From: Blasia pusilla
Lineage: Eukaryota > Marchantiophyta > Marchantiopsida > Blasiales
Assembly: GCA_050084515.1 (NCBI GenBank)
Contig: CM114275.1
Coordinates: forward strand, 16,244,001-16,308,000
Reading direction: 5' to 3'
DNA length: 64,000 bases
The notes below the pieces were generated by a model that did not search any database, was not told where the DNA came from, and saw only the letters and a program-made list of their open reading frames with translations. How positions within the stretch are numbered: position 1 is the stretch's first letter; every line of letters starts with the position of its first letter. Below, in pieces: positions 25,676 through 36,740 of this stretch. The position numbers were made by a program, and so were the translations under genes.

Positions 25676-28600
25676 TCTTCGTTTCTTTTGCCTATGAAGG
25701 CTACCGCGCTATCGCGTAGCAGCCCACAGGCGATGCTCCGCCTATGCAGTCCAGCTGGAATAGGCACTAGGCTTCGTAGGTTAGCCTTAGGGTCATATTC
25801 CTAGGCTTACTACAGAGTGAAAATAAATAAATGCGGACGCCATCCCTTTCAGAAAACCGTCCCCTAAATTACCCCCAAACATTTAACTTGGATTGTTAAC
25901 TTTCGCGCCCCCCCGTTCTCCTTTCCCAAAACTCGGTTCTATGCATGCACAAATGCTCTCTTGGTGTCCCCCAACTTGAGGCTAATGACTTAGTCTTGTG
26001 CCAACGCATCGTTATCACTATCCATGACAAGTGTTGGTTCGTGGGACGCATGCCTTTTAATTGCTTTTGTAGAAAATAATTTGTTTTCAAAGTTATTCAG
26101 TGTCATTTTAAATCGATTCTCGGTTAGAAAGGTCACCAAGTAAACTACTTTTTGGTACAACTCAACCTAATTTGATTGTGGAAGAATTCTAGATATGGAG
26201 TTTTTTTTTTGGTTTGATCCACAAGCTAAACCGGTGTGCGGCCTCTTTTTAAGGTTTTGAGTTTTATAATGGTGTTAGTGTTTTCTTTTTTTGAGTTTTA
26301 TGATTGAGTTCCCGTTACATTGGGAACCATGAATCGGATTCATACTAACACGGCACTAGGGATAGGGAGTAACACAACCAAATCTTGAGTAACACGGCTC
26401 GCCGTGTATTTGGAGGGTTGGAGAACACTGCCAAGGTTCGGAGAACACGAATCGGGATAGGGCTAAAGAATCGGGACATGGGTAAAGAAAGCTAAGAATA
26501 ACATTGTAGATACTATTTCGCATTAACGGGAGAATTAATACTAGCACGGATGCTAACATCTGACCATTAAAAACTTATATTTTAGGGTCGGAGAACGTGC
26601 AAAATAACTTGCATTTTGCTAGCTCTGCAGTTGGACTTGACTTCTTGTAGGGGGCGCAACGAGCCCTCGATCCCACAATGATCCGAGGATCCGAATGGTT
26701 AAACATTTTGGTTGTTGCCATTATCTTTATCGCTAAAGTTGCCACTTTGTCTTCCGAATAAGATTTTTTGAAAGTAGACTTTTCAATCAACTCATTATTT
26801 ACAACCTCAAAGACCTTTGTTTTATTGCCCTTGCCCTTGGGAGCTTAGGCTTCCTGCTAGAAAATAGTCTCCATACCAAAAATATCCACCTCTATCTCTT
26901 GTCATAAATAAATAAATACTTCTATAAACTAGAAGAAGCACTAAGATTTCTATGCATCTTCTTTAAATTTATTTTCTACAAATGTGACTCAATCTTGACG
27001 TATCAAAAATATAAGTGTAAAAGATATGGACATTTCAAAAGTCTTAAACCCATTTTCTATGTTTATTTTATGATTCTTTCTTAACTTCATTGAACTTATA
27101 TATGATGTTTGTCTTACCAATTTAAGTAGGTCTTTGAAATAGTTTATATAGTACATCCAATCCTTCTTGGGGTATTTTAGAATTGTAAATATCACCAATT
27201 ATAAAGTTTTTGATAATAATGAAAGCATATGAAATTGCTCGACTTGCCATTTTACATCATGGTTAGACTTCTTGCTTAATGGAATTTTCTCTAAATTTGG
27301 GTTTTTTTTATCATGACAAGATCCCAAATGTAAGATCCATGAGGAAATTATTGATTTTGAACTTTCATGGGGAATATACGGTCCACTCCAATATATCAAA
27401 TGAAAACACACATTAACACGAATATTGGAAAAATGAAGCATAATTTTCTTAAGGATTTTAAATTATGTTTCTAGTTTAACTCTTAAGCGTACCAATTCAT
27501 TCATAATCTACTATGCAATAATCTATATGGTAGTAATGGTAGATTTTGGAAAATTTTCCAAAATGCTTCAAGATTGATTGAATGTACTAAGGAAAAAAAT
27601 AACTTATGCAAAAGAAAATAATGAAAATAGATACAAAGAGTGGAGTAAATCTCATCTCTCATTCAATGTATACAAGATATGGATAAAAGTCACTTGCTCT
27701 ATAATCCATACAAAATCGTTATCATTTTATTTTAGAGGATAATCTCTAAAAATATGTCAATTCAATCTCAACTTTCCAGTCTATGCAATGCTTTACTAAT
27801 TCCTATAAGTTAGATAAAGACTATAAATATATCAACATCTTACCGCCAGCTGAGACCCTATAGATGTCGGTGAGGGGTATTCTAAGCATCAAGTTAACAA
27901 GTGGTGAACTTGAATCAAATAGATCTAAGGGTGGGTAGGGACATATGGACAATATAAGACTTATGACTTCTCTTAGCCCTTTATCTTGATCCATGCTTTT
28001 AGGATTTCCATAACCAATAAATTTTCTCTCCCAATTGAATGAGTTGTAATAGATATATCTATAAGCAATGTTAAAATTGGAGAAAAAAACTCTTTTATCA
28101 ATCTTATATTGTTACTTTAACATGTCTATTATTATTTCACATGGAAAAGTGACCTATGAATGAGGGAAAACCCATTTGTGTGGAGGTAACATTGAAAGTA
28201 TTTAGTATCCTTCTCTTTTTTTTACACTTGGATGGATAAGGCCTTATGTATATGTGGATAGGGTTGACATATGCTCAAGTATACTTCTACCACTTGTAAA
28301 GTGTGGGGAAGTACTTCTTTGTAATCCTAGCTATCTATGACAAGCTCAGTATTAGTTGATTAGACAACTTTTTTTTTTTACCTTGAAGCATGTAACATAT
28401 GAAGAAGCTCTCTACTATTTATTTGTTTATAGTCACGTGGATTTATGCAAGATTTGTTTTTGTCTTGATCCATGCCATTATTTATTTATAAAGGATATCT
28501 TATCCACTATTGTAACCTTTTTCTTTTCTTTCCATAATACTTATTTGACCCCTTTTTAATGAGGTCTTCCCTTATGATATTTCTAAGTGTATCATGGCTT

Positions 28601-30360
28601 ATTAATGCCATCTATTGATTGATATTAACCAAAAATTATTTTTCATGCCTACTTTCAATTTTACTCAATGACAAGCAAATCTTACAATGATCTAACATTA
28701 AAATCTTTGCCCATCTCATAAAATCAAATTTTCACATGTACAAATATCATCCAACCAAGAAAATCCCGTGAAGGTTCTAAGGGTGTTGGAAAAAAATAAG
28801 ATAATAATGAGTTTGAATTTTGGATGGTAGGGCTTGATTAGAGACGTTGCATATGAGAAACCATCCTTTATCCTTGCACTCCGCCCTTATAATCAGACAC
28901 AAAACGATCATGGACTATCCTTGGTGGGAATCCATACACCATGGGTGTCAAGAATTGAATGCAATAGGGCGATTCAAAGAGTTATACAAAAATTCAATGT
29001 AGGACTATTTACTACAATTGATCAAAAATCTAAATGCGGTAGCTAGGAAGATACCACTTCGGGATTTTCTTCGATTTATTGTGGCCCTTGAAAAGAGAAC
29101 ATAGTTCTTTTTCATTTGACATCAATTTTCATCTAGACATCTATACTATTTTAATAGAAACCCATCTCATAGTGATCGAGAGGTCGACACTCGGAAAATT
29201 TACCAACTCGAGCTTGCCATCGGTGCCCACATACCTTAGGTAATTTTGAAGGTTGTTTTTGGGGATCGGTTAAATTATTTGATCACATTTTTTAGAGTAA
29301 TGATGGATAACTTAAATTGCCCATAGTTCTAATCCATGCATTGGACGGGCATCAAGTAGTATATGAAAGGAAAGGTCACATGTATTACCTCTAAAGCTAC
29401 CAAGGATAGGTTTATGTTTGAACGCCCTAATAGTTTGAAATTGATATCTTTCTCCATAAATTTTTTTGTTGATTGAAGTGAAACATACGTGGAAAGAGAA
29501 AGTCGATATTTCCTCTTAAGAAAACCGGTGATGCTCGTGTGATACCCAAACTAATGAAGAGTTGTATAAGTTTACTCTAAGTTAGTTAGATGTGACCAAC
29601 TGATTAGAATGGACAAGTGTCACAAAAAGAAGCTACCTTGGAAAACATGTGTATGTATGCAAAGTGTTTGTGACTTTAACGCCTCTCTCTAGTATTAATA
29701 TAGATAAGTTGTCTTAACCAAGTGCTACAAATAAACTAAATGTGAAACATCTATATTTTATTGGAGAGTGCCTTTTTGATTTGCAAACACTTGTATGCTT
29801 GAAATGTAACAACTGGGCAGCAAAAGAAATGTTTCCTACTCTATGGGCAACAAGAAAATGTTTTCCATTTTATGGGCAAAAACAAATAAAAATCATGCGC
29901 AACATGATTAGTCCCTACACTCCCGTGCATGGGATTATAAAACCCTACTCGGGTGATATATGTTCTTTCGAAACTCTTTTATTGTGAGTGGGATGACATT
30001 TACAAATAATTAAATTAAAAAGAAAATATGTCATCTATAGTATTGTGGGAGAGTGCCTCTTTGATTTGCAAACACTTATTCGTTCGATACACGACTTTGG
30101 ACAACAAGAAATTATTTCACATGTTATGAGCAGCAACTTTTTTAAAAATTTACATATAACATCATTATTTCTTTCACGACACTACCAAAAACTACTCAAA
30201 CAACTTTTTTTATTTCCTGTGCATTGACATATTAGTAACTCAGGTAAATTCCATGCATCCAAAAGAATCGGACTCTAAGCCATTAGAATCAAATCTGAAG
30301 GAATTTTCGAAACGATCTCAAGATCTGGAACTCAAGGCGAAAATCCGAAGGTGATTTGTG
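25676..30360. other. AT-rich intergenic DNA with a local duplication
   Basis: Mostly low-complexity AT-rich DNA. A block of about 100 bases at 29759–29860 (gagtgcctttttgatttgcaa onwards) recurs, diverged, at 30049–30140, an offset of about 285. Between them lies tataaaaccctac near 29936, which may belong to an old LTR, but no coding region supports that. Confidence 0.45.
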
Positions 30361-31028
30361 GGGTCCAAAAGGGCAGATCGGAACCCTAAACTAGAAACCT
30401 GAAGGTCTCGCGAAGACGTTCAGGTTTCTGCGGTGGAAATGTGCGAATCCAGAATTCTTTCTCTCTTTCTTTGCGACAGAATATCCCTCGAAAATGGTAT
30501 CGCGACGCTTCCCACTTTCGTGGAGAAATTCTCGGGATTGGCGACGGTGTCATCCGCGCGGCTGGTTGCGTGTCAGCGACGAAGAAAAGTAGCGAGTTCA
30601 ACGGCCCAAGTTTCCCTCTCTCGATTTGAATTCGGCCAGGAGAGGTGCATCCGTCTTCCACTGTTGCGGCAGCGTTCGCTTCGTCACAGCACCTCCACTC
30701 TGGCTTGCGCCGCTCGCGAGTTACGACGCGATGGTGGGCGGATTCGCGGCTGTGTCACACTCCATGAATCAATCGATCAAGCGATCGATCGCGTCTGGTT
30801 CTTTCCCGCTCTCATGCGAAATTCCCCGTGCTCTTTCCCCGCACGTATGCACTGACGCAGAGTCGTCGTCGATGGAATGGCGCTGTGCTCGGTGGCGCAG
30901 GCGTCCGCTCGCGGTGACGCGATGGATGCAGCGAGCGAGTGACCTGGGCGGACCCCAAGGACCTCTGCCGTTTCCATTTGCGTGCCAAGACGACTAGTCC
31001 ACCTCATCGAGGCATTGGCTACAATCAG
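30361..31028. other. GC-rich island left of the minisatellite
   Basis: CpG-rich sequence with ORFs on both strands (30433–30855 plus, 30777–31118 minus) and no recognised domain. It begins with a hairpin at 30393–30429 (agaaacctgaa pairing with ttcaggtttct). Repeated gatcgat strings lie near 30770–30790. Function unknown. Confidence 0.4.
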
Positions 31029-31448
31029 GAGGTTTCGCCAGCACTCGGGAATCACACGTTCCCTTGAGGTTTTGGCAACACTCAGGAATCGCACATTCCC
31101 TCGAGGTTTTGGCAACACTCAGGAATCGCACATTCCCCCGAGGTTTTGGCAACACGCAGGAATCGCACATTCCCCCGAGGTTTTGGCAACACTCAGGAAT
31201 CACAAATTCCCTCGAGGTTTTGGCAAACACTCAGGAATCACAACTTCACTCGAGGTTTTGGTTACACTCAGGAATCACACATTCCCTCGAGGTTTTGGTT
31301 ACACTCAGGAATCACACATTCCCTCGAGGTTTTGGTTACACTCAGGAATCACAAATTCCCTCGAGGTTTTGGTGACACTCAGGAATCACACATTCCCTCG
31401 AGGTTTTGGCTACACTCAGGAATCACAAATTCCCTCGAGGTTTTGGCA
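31029..31448. repeat. 37 bp minisatellite, about 11 units
   Basis: The unit begins gaggttttggcaacactcag and ends cattccctc, with small variants (caacac, ttacac, tgacac; cacatt or caaatt). One unit is 38 bp. Because 37 is not a multiple of three, the array is open in all three plus frames and in minus frames, giving several overlapping 66–168 codon ORFs that encode the same shifted peptide repeat. I read these as by-products of the repeat, not genes. Confidence 0.95.
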
Positions 31449-33188
31449 CAATGAAACCAGTTCTTGTTCACGTCCCGTTTGTCGTTAAAACAGATTTCAT
31501 GCCTGGAGCAATCCTTCATTATTGCTCCCGTATGCTGGGAATCGAAGTGACTGCTATCTTGTGGGTGTGTGATAGCCGGAATGATCTCCATCCGGTAAAT
31601 GTATGACAAGCATGTTTTGCAAGAGGGAGTAAACGGGCAATCCACCTGGTGCAATTGCAACGACTTACTTTTGGTCTTTGGCAACTTTTATAAGACCGAC
31701 TTTGCAGCAGAACGGAGTAAATACCCAGCTCACACTCACACAGCTGCAGCGACCCTGCAATATAAAAATACGGATAGATGAGGAGTTTCCAATCGTCCTT
31801 CTACTAGTGGATTGAGTGCAGCCCCACATGACAGTAAAAGTCCTCTGTAACGAATTGCGGTCATTAGAGAGGGATGAATCCTTCGTGGCCAAATGTAGTA
31901 TACCCTTCTGAGGCATATATAGCCCAGGGCTAGGACGAACAGGTAGCATTGACAAAGTTCACACGAGTGTTACGCGCAAGGGTAAACTAGTTTTCTGTAC
32001 CAGATGACGAGCAAGGGGTGCCAGCTCTTTGAGGGAGGAGAAGTACGTGGCCACCCAATATCTCTCATGGGGATTGAATTGTGGCGGAGTTGATGTTGAG
32101 AGTCGAGTTGGAAGAGTATTGGGCTCTTCTTCAGACGACAATGCTTGAAATGCTCAATTCTTTCCTTGCGTGGAAAAGTACAACTTCGGAGAGAGAAGAT
32201 GGTGGCTTTTGTCCTGTCAACTGAATGACACTACCGATGCTTCTATTATTTCCTCAAACAAACATGAGGTTCGATTCATTTGGATTGTCAATTATCTCTG
32301 TTTGTTAGGATGGTGAGTGCTAGCGACATCTCTTCTCCACTCCTGTAATGGCAGCGATGTCATATTCCCACAACCAGATATCTGATGCAGTATGTCTTAG
32401 GTGGCATCCTTAAAAGCCGCACAGTGGTTTGGAAGGTTCAATTCTATGCGTTCAGCTCCCGAATCTGCAGTTTCACTGTCCCTTTGTCCGTCTACTTCGT
32501 TTTTTCTGTCTACAACTCTAGCTATCTTCGCCTCTCTTCTGTCATACAACCTTACAATATCTCTTGACAGGGTAGGATAGCTTTCTCAAAACGATCGTCA
32601 GTAAGCACAGGGTTTCAATGAAGCCAACTGAAACCTCGCTGTTTTGAAAAACACAATCAAAACGCAACTAACTTCCGATTTCAACTAAGAGCACTATTTG
32701 AACCAACTATACACGTGCCTTTGTATACCTGTTCATTTACAACCATGTCTTCAAATGTACAAAAGCCCAAGAGAAAGGATGATTGCGGAAACCAATTTCA
32801 CTAGCTTGCCCTAACTTCAGACCCTAATACTAAATTATTGACCACAGAAATAGGCTATCTCAATGCAACTCCATGGTCCCCTCTCATGGGGCTCAGTTGA
32901 GAACCTTACGCTCAAATTTTTGTGCAAGGACTGGGTTGCTACTCCTAGACTTTCACCAAGCTACAAAAATTCACTTTGAATGATAATCATATTTCTGTCA
33001 GGAATTCATGGCAGCATCATTTGGAAGCCCTGATATGACCTGAACCCAGAAAAGCTGAGGTTTCCCCAGAACCCTACCCGAAAGTGGACCTCGAACAACA
33101 GCATCCCCCACAGCCAGAGCACACCTCAAAAAAGGCCCACCGAGAACCAAATGTGAGGACAGGGGAGAACTGAAAGAAAAACTCAAAA
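31449..33188. other. Region 3' of EAPP, no gene recognised
   Basis: Mixed-composition DNA downstream of the EAPP stop codon. The part nearest 33189 probably includes its 3' UTR. Short ORFs only, no conserved exon seen. Confidence 0.45.
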
Positions 33189-35288
33189 TCATGAATAACT
33201 TGGCAAAATGTTGAAAAAATGATAAACCTCATCTTTATCAATCACTGCAACTTCAGTTTCACAAACTGAACAGCGAACCGGTTTGTACACTTCATCTTGG
33301 GGCTCAGTTTCCTCTGCTTCGGCTTCAGCCCCACCCTGAGTGTTGATTGCTGCAGCTGCTCTTTTGGACTTCCGATTCTTTCTCCTCCCTTGCTGATGAG
33401 GTGGTAGTTTTAATCTCTCATTCTCCACTATCTTGCAGTTGAGAACAAACATTGCCCTGTACTGATGCAAATACTTCTCATGCCTGCAAATCAATCAATC
33501 TGAATCAGTGACCAGCCTTTGTGACTATCCTTGCAAACTTCAAAGTACAGGCAGTTGGGATACAACAAGCCCTTATTTCCTTCAAGTCAAATGTAGACTT
33601 CTCTGATCATCATATATGAAATCTGTGTCCTTGGTTGCTAATATTTCAGTGAGAACTTCTCATGCTTGCTAAGCAACTTATTGGGATAGACAGCATACAG
33701 CTAACCTAAAACTTACTAGGATTCTCTGATCTTACAAGTGGAACCTCCGAGCTCAACTGCCAAGGATGCAGGAGCAGTTCTCTCATGCCTACAAAGCAGT
33801 CAATCTTTCTCGGGAACCATCATTGCAAGCATCATAGCCATGAACAAACAGGAATCCTACTTGTACCTCAAATTCACAGGTGAGGTTCTCTAATTTTCAC
33901 CCATGAAACCTTTGGCCTAAATTGTCCAAGGCTTTCCAGATAGTGACAGTTTCTGTTCTCTTTAATCCGTGAGGTAATTTGGGTACATGATGTCTCCATA
34001 TGTCTTCACAAGCTGTTCATCGCTCACATTCAACCCATTGCTGTGCAGAAGAGTGGCCATGGTAAGTAGTGGAAGAAGGATTCACCAGTTTCCATTCTAT
34101 TTTCACTTGCCTAATCATCACTTGTACCTGTATTTGATGTTCTTATGTGGTGCTAATATTTAATTACTATTTATGTATTTGTCTTTTCATCAAATAATCT
34201 CTCTTCCTCTCTTTGCAGGTTTCTACTTGGCACTTCTTCACTCCCATTTTAATGTCTGTATTCATTTTTCAAAAGACAGGCTACAATGGACACTTTGCCG
34301 GCACGAACAACTCCCCACACTGTTCCGCGATCATACCAGTGTGGATATTGGTGGGCCCCAGATCCACAGTAACAGGACTGCCACAGCTCAGGACATAGCA
34401 ATTTTGAATTGCTATCATTTCAGTTGCCTTTTATACAGCAGGTGAGAGAGGAACATGAAATCAAAGAGCACATTCTAAATGAAGGACTCATACCGCTGGC
34501 AGTCAATACAAAGCGTGGTGAAGCAGGCAGGGCAAGTGAGGACTGCATCCGACTTCCGCCCTTGTCGCTGTTTTTCAGCCCAGGCGTCATTCTGGTCATC
34601 AAGCGTCTCATCATAATAATCTGTGGACGATACGGCCTTCACGACTTCCTCCTCGTTATGATCTGTGCACAAAGACATCAATTGTCAATGAATTGAGAAC
34701 CCAGCACTTGAATTCATCCAGCCAGAGGAACACTGACCCCTAATCAATAGACTTATTGCATCATATCTCTACCCAATCTACATGTACTCATTCATGACGA
34801 ATATAAAACCCTTCACAGTAGGAATTCTGCAGTGATCTGGTCATTCATGATGATCAAATCCAGCATGAATGACCAGATCACTGCACAATTGCAAGAATTC
34901 CAGTGTTTTCCAGAAATCTAGAATCTGACTAGCATAGCTAATCATTCAATCTGACCAGAGCACATACTCCAAATGATATTTTCTACACTTTTCCCACAAC
35001 AGAAGAGCAGTTTGAATTCAATCAGACACTGAGATTGAACAATAAAGAAAACTGGAGGCTAGTGCTTTCACCGCTGTCAGAGGACACTTCTCCCACACCC
35101 CTCATCACCACTGTTGCCGCTGCTGAACCTGCAGTGGAAACATGCATGTTAAGAGAATCAGAAACATGCATGTTAAGAGAATCAGAAACATGCATGTTAA
35201 GAGAATCAGAAACATGCATGTTAAGAGAATCAGAAACATGATGTCTGTCAGAAAAAAATCTCTGGAGAGAAGTAAGTAGATCACTCAT
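33189..35288 (-). CDS. EAPP: E2F-associated phosphoprotein (EAPP) family protein, three exons
   Basis: Exons, in order: 35288–35072, 34662–34494 and 33483–33189. Donors are g|gtgaaa and g|gtatga; acceptors are cacag|at and tgcag|gc. Phases agree and give 226 residues ending in the native family C-terminus (HFFNILPSYS, stop). Exon 2 encodes TDYYDETLDDQNDAW and KSDAVLTCPACFTTLCIDCQ (CxxC at about 116/119 and 124/127). Exon 3 continues HEKYLHQYRAMF and ends with CSVCETEVAVIDKDEVYHFF (CxxC at about 200/203). Four CxxC pairs suggest zinc binding. In animals EAPP binds E2F factors; its role in plants is poorly defined. The two C-terminal exons are secure. The start at 35288 is tentative: the exon has a 24 bp repeat array encoding MHVSDSLN units, and an upstream 5' exon spliced at ctccag (about 35261) cannot be excluded. 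Confidence 0.88.
34821..34901. other. Long hairpin in EAPP intron 1
   Basis: gcagtgatctggtcattcat plus g (34829–34849) pairs perfectly over 21 bases with 34864–34884 across a 14-base loop. After a 9-base one-sided bulge, ggaattct (34821–34828) pairs with agaattcc (34894–34901). The structure lies wholly inside the intron 34663–35071. It could be a miRNA-like precursor, a small MITE-type foldback element, or chance. Confidence 0.85.
35137..35240. repeat. 24 bp minisatellite, four units
   Basis: Four identical copies of a unit starting gaaacatgcatgttaagaga, then a partial fifth. The length is a multiple of three, and on the minus strand the array is in frame with the EAPP exon, encoding repeated MHVSDSLN. 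Confidence 0.95.
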
Positions 35289-36740
35289 TAAGGAGCCTCA
35301 TTCCTCACTCAAATCTTCAGAGTTTGTACTCATTAATTAGTGCCTGTCATAGCCTTGAAACCATAGACCCTGCGCCCTGGTATGGGTGTAGACTGTACTC
35401 ATTAGGTAGCGCCCGGTCATAGATGTCATTAGGGACAGTCTCCACCGTCCTGGATGGACGGTGGAGACTGGGATGGGTGTAGAGAGGAACAAGTCAAGAA
35501 GGTACCATATGAGAGGAAGGAGACACTCTCATATAATGTGAGTGCTGACCAAACAACGGGTTGGAGTGGAGCTCCCGAGTGTCACCCAAGAAGCTCTTTA
35601 CCACACAATCTAATTTACCTGAATGGGATCCCCAATAAACATTACTTACCAGTGCAGCAGCTTTGGGCAATGAATCCAGGCTACTGAATGTGTTGAACAA
35701 TTCTTGTGTTACCAGCTTAGCAATATGGTTAGTAGTCACCATCCTGAGTGTTGGTGTGATGCTCCGCAGTGTCAAAACCAGAAAATCTTTGAAACATTAT
35801 CTGCTTTACCTGATTGGGAACCACTATACACACAACTTACCAGCCCAGCAGCTTTAGGCAGTGAATTTAGGCTGCTGGATTTGTTGAAGAGTTCTCGTGT
35901 TACCCACTTAGCACTATCGTACCCTTGCAACCATAGAACCTGCATCCTGGTTGGACGGTGCTCGAGACTGGGATGGCTGTGGACAGAGGAAGAAATGAAG
36001 AATCTACCATATGAAAGGAAGGAGATACTCTCAAATAGTGTGAGTGCTGAACATACAAAGTGTTGGTGTGGAGCTTACAAGTGTCAACCAGGAGAGAGAA
36101 GGAGAAGAACTGATTTCTAGCCCACAGGGAGTCTACCTAGCTCATGGGACCCTTTCCACATGTGATATTGACGTCGCATCCGACAGGCACCTTCACATCT
36201 AGATTTCAAACATTTCTGTTCGGGGTTCCCATGGAGGAGATTTGGTTTTTGAATGAAGGCCTCGAACTTTTTATCCAAATTCTTGACCCGGGAGCATAGT
36301 CAAGGCACACAAGGTGTTCTCTTTCTCGAATATGGACCATCCATGCCATGGGTTGGGGACGCCATTGCCCTGGAGTTGATACGGCCCCCCACTGTCCAAG
36401 GGGAGAGTTGAGCCGCGGGACCTCTTTGAGAGAACCTTCTGTGAGTTCCACTAACCTCTAGGTCATCTACCGCGAGACTACTCATTACGTAGTGCCTGTC
36501 GTGGCCTACCTACCAAAGACCCCGCGCCTGGTTAGAGTGTGCTTGAGACTGGGATGGGTGTAGAGACAGAGAGAGAGGGGTACCATCCGCCATAGATTTG
36601 AAGCTCTCTGTCCGTCATGCACGCTATTTGCGAGTTTTCCGAGACGCAATTGAGGAACCGGTCAACTGTCCGTAGGTTCGATTCCACCGCCTCTCACCGG
36701 CCGCCTCTGTCCTGCGCCCCCACGGCCGCGCTCACTTCCA
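35289..36740. repeat. Degenerate tandem duplications upstream of EAPP
   Basis: Two related units of about 190 bases end at 35722 and 35913. Landmarks are cagcagctttgggcaatgaa and cagcagctttaggcagtgaa, then ttcttgtgttacc and ttctcgtgttacc. A second phrase, gagactgggatgggtgtaga, recurs with variation near 35465, 35963 and 36548, each time after a tggtt or ccctggt context and an actcatta..tag phrase. A perfect hairpin sits at 35436–35470. This may be the EAPP 5' region or promoter overrun by local duplication. No exon could be assigned. Confidence 0.6.
35436..35470. other. Perfect 15 bp stem, 5-base loop hairpin
   Basis: cagtctccaccgtcc pairs exactly with ggacggtggagactg around tggat. Related but imperfect sequence at 35945–35975 shows it is one arm of a degenerate repeat unit. 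No terminator function is implied in a plant nuclear genome. Confidence 0.85.

Noticed and set aside
25681-25810. Possible organelle-derived insertion (hairpin-rich ctaccgcgctatcgcgtag region)
   Set aside because: I could not match it to any organelle gene, and hairpin potential alone is not evidence.
31029-31448. CRISPR-like array
   Set aside because: Units are contiguous without spacers, in a plant genome; this is a minisatellite.
31029-31488. 168-codon repeat-protein ORF and its frame-shifted partners
   Set aside because: They are produced by a 37 bp minisatellite that is free of stops in several frames on both strands; no frame is favoured.
36660-36700. tRNA-like B-box (ggttcgattcc)
   Set aside because: The T-stem does not pair, no A-box or acceptor stem lies at the right distance upstream, and no anticodon arm can be drawn.
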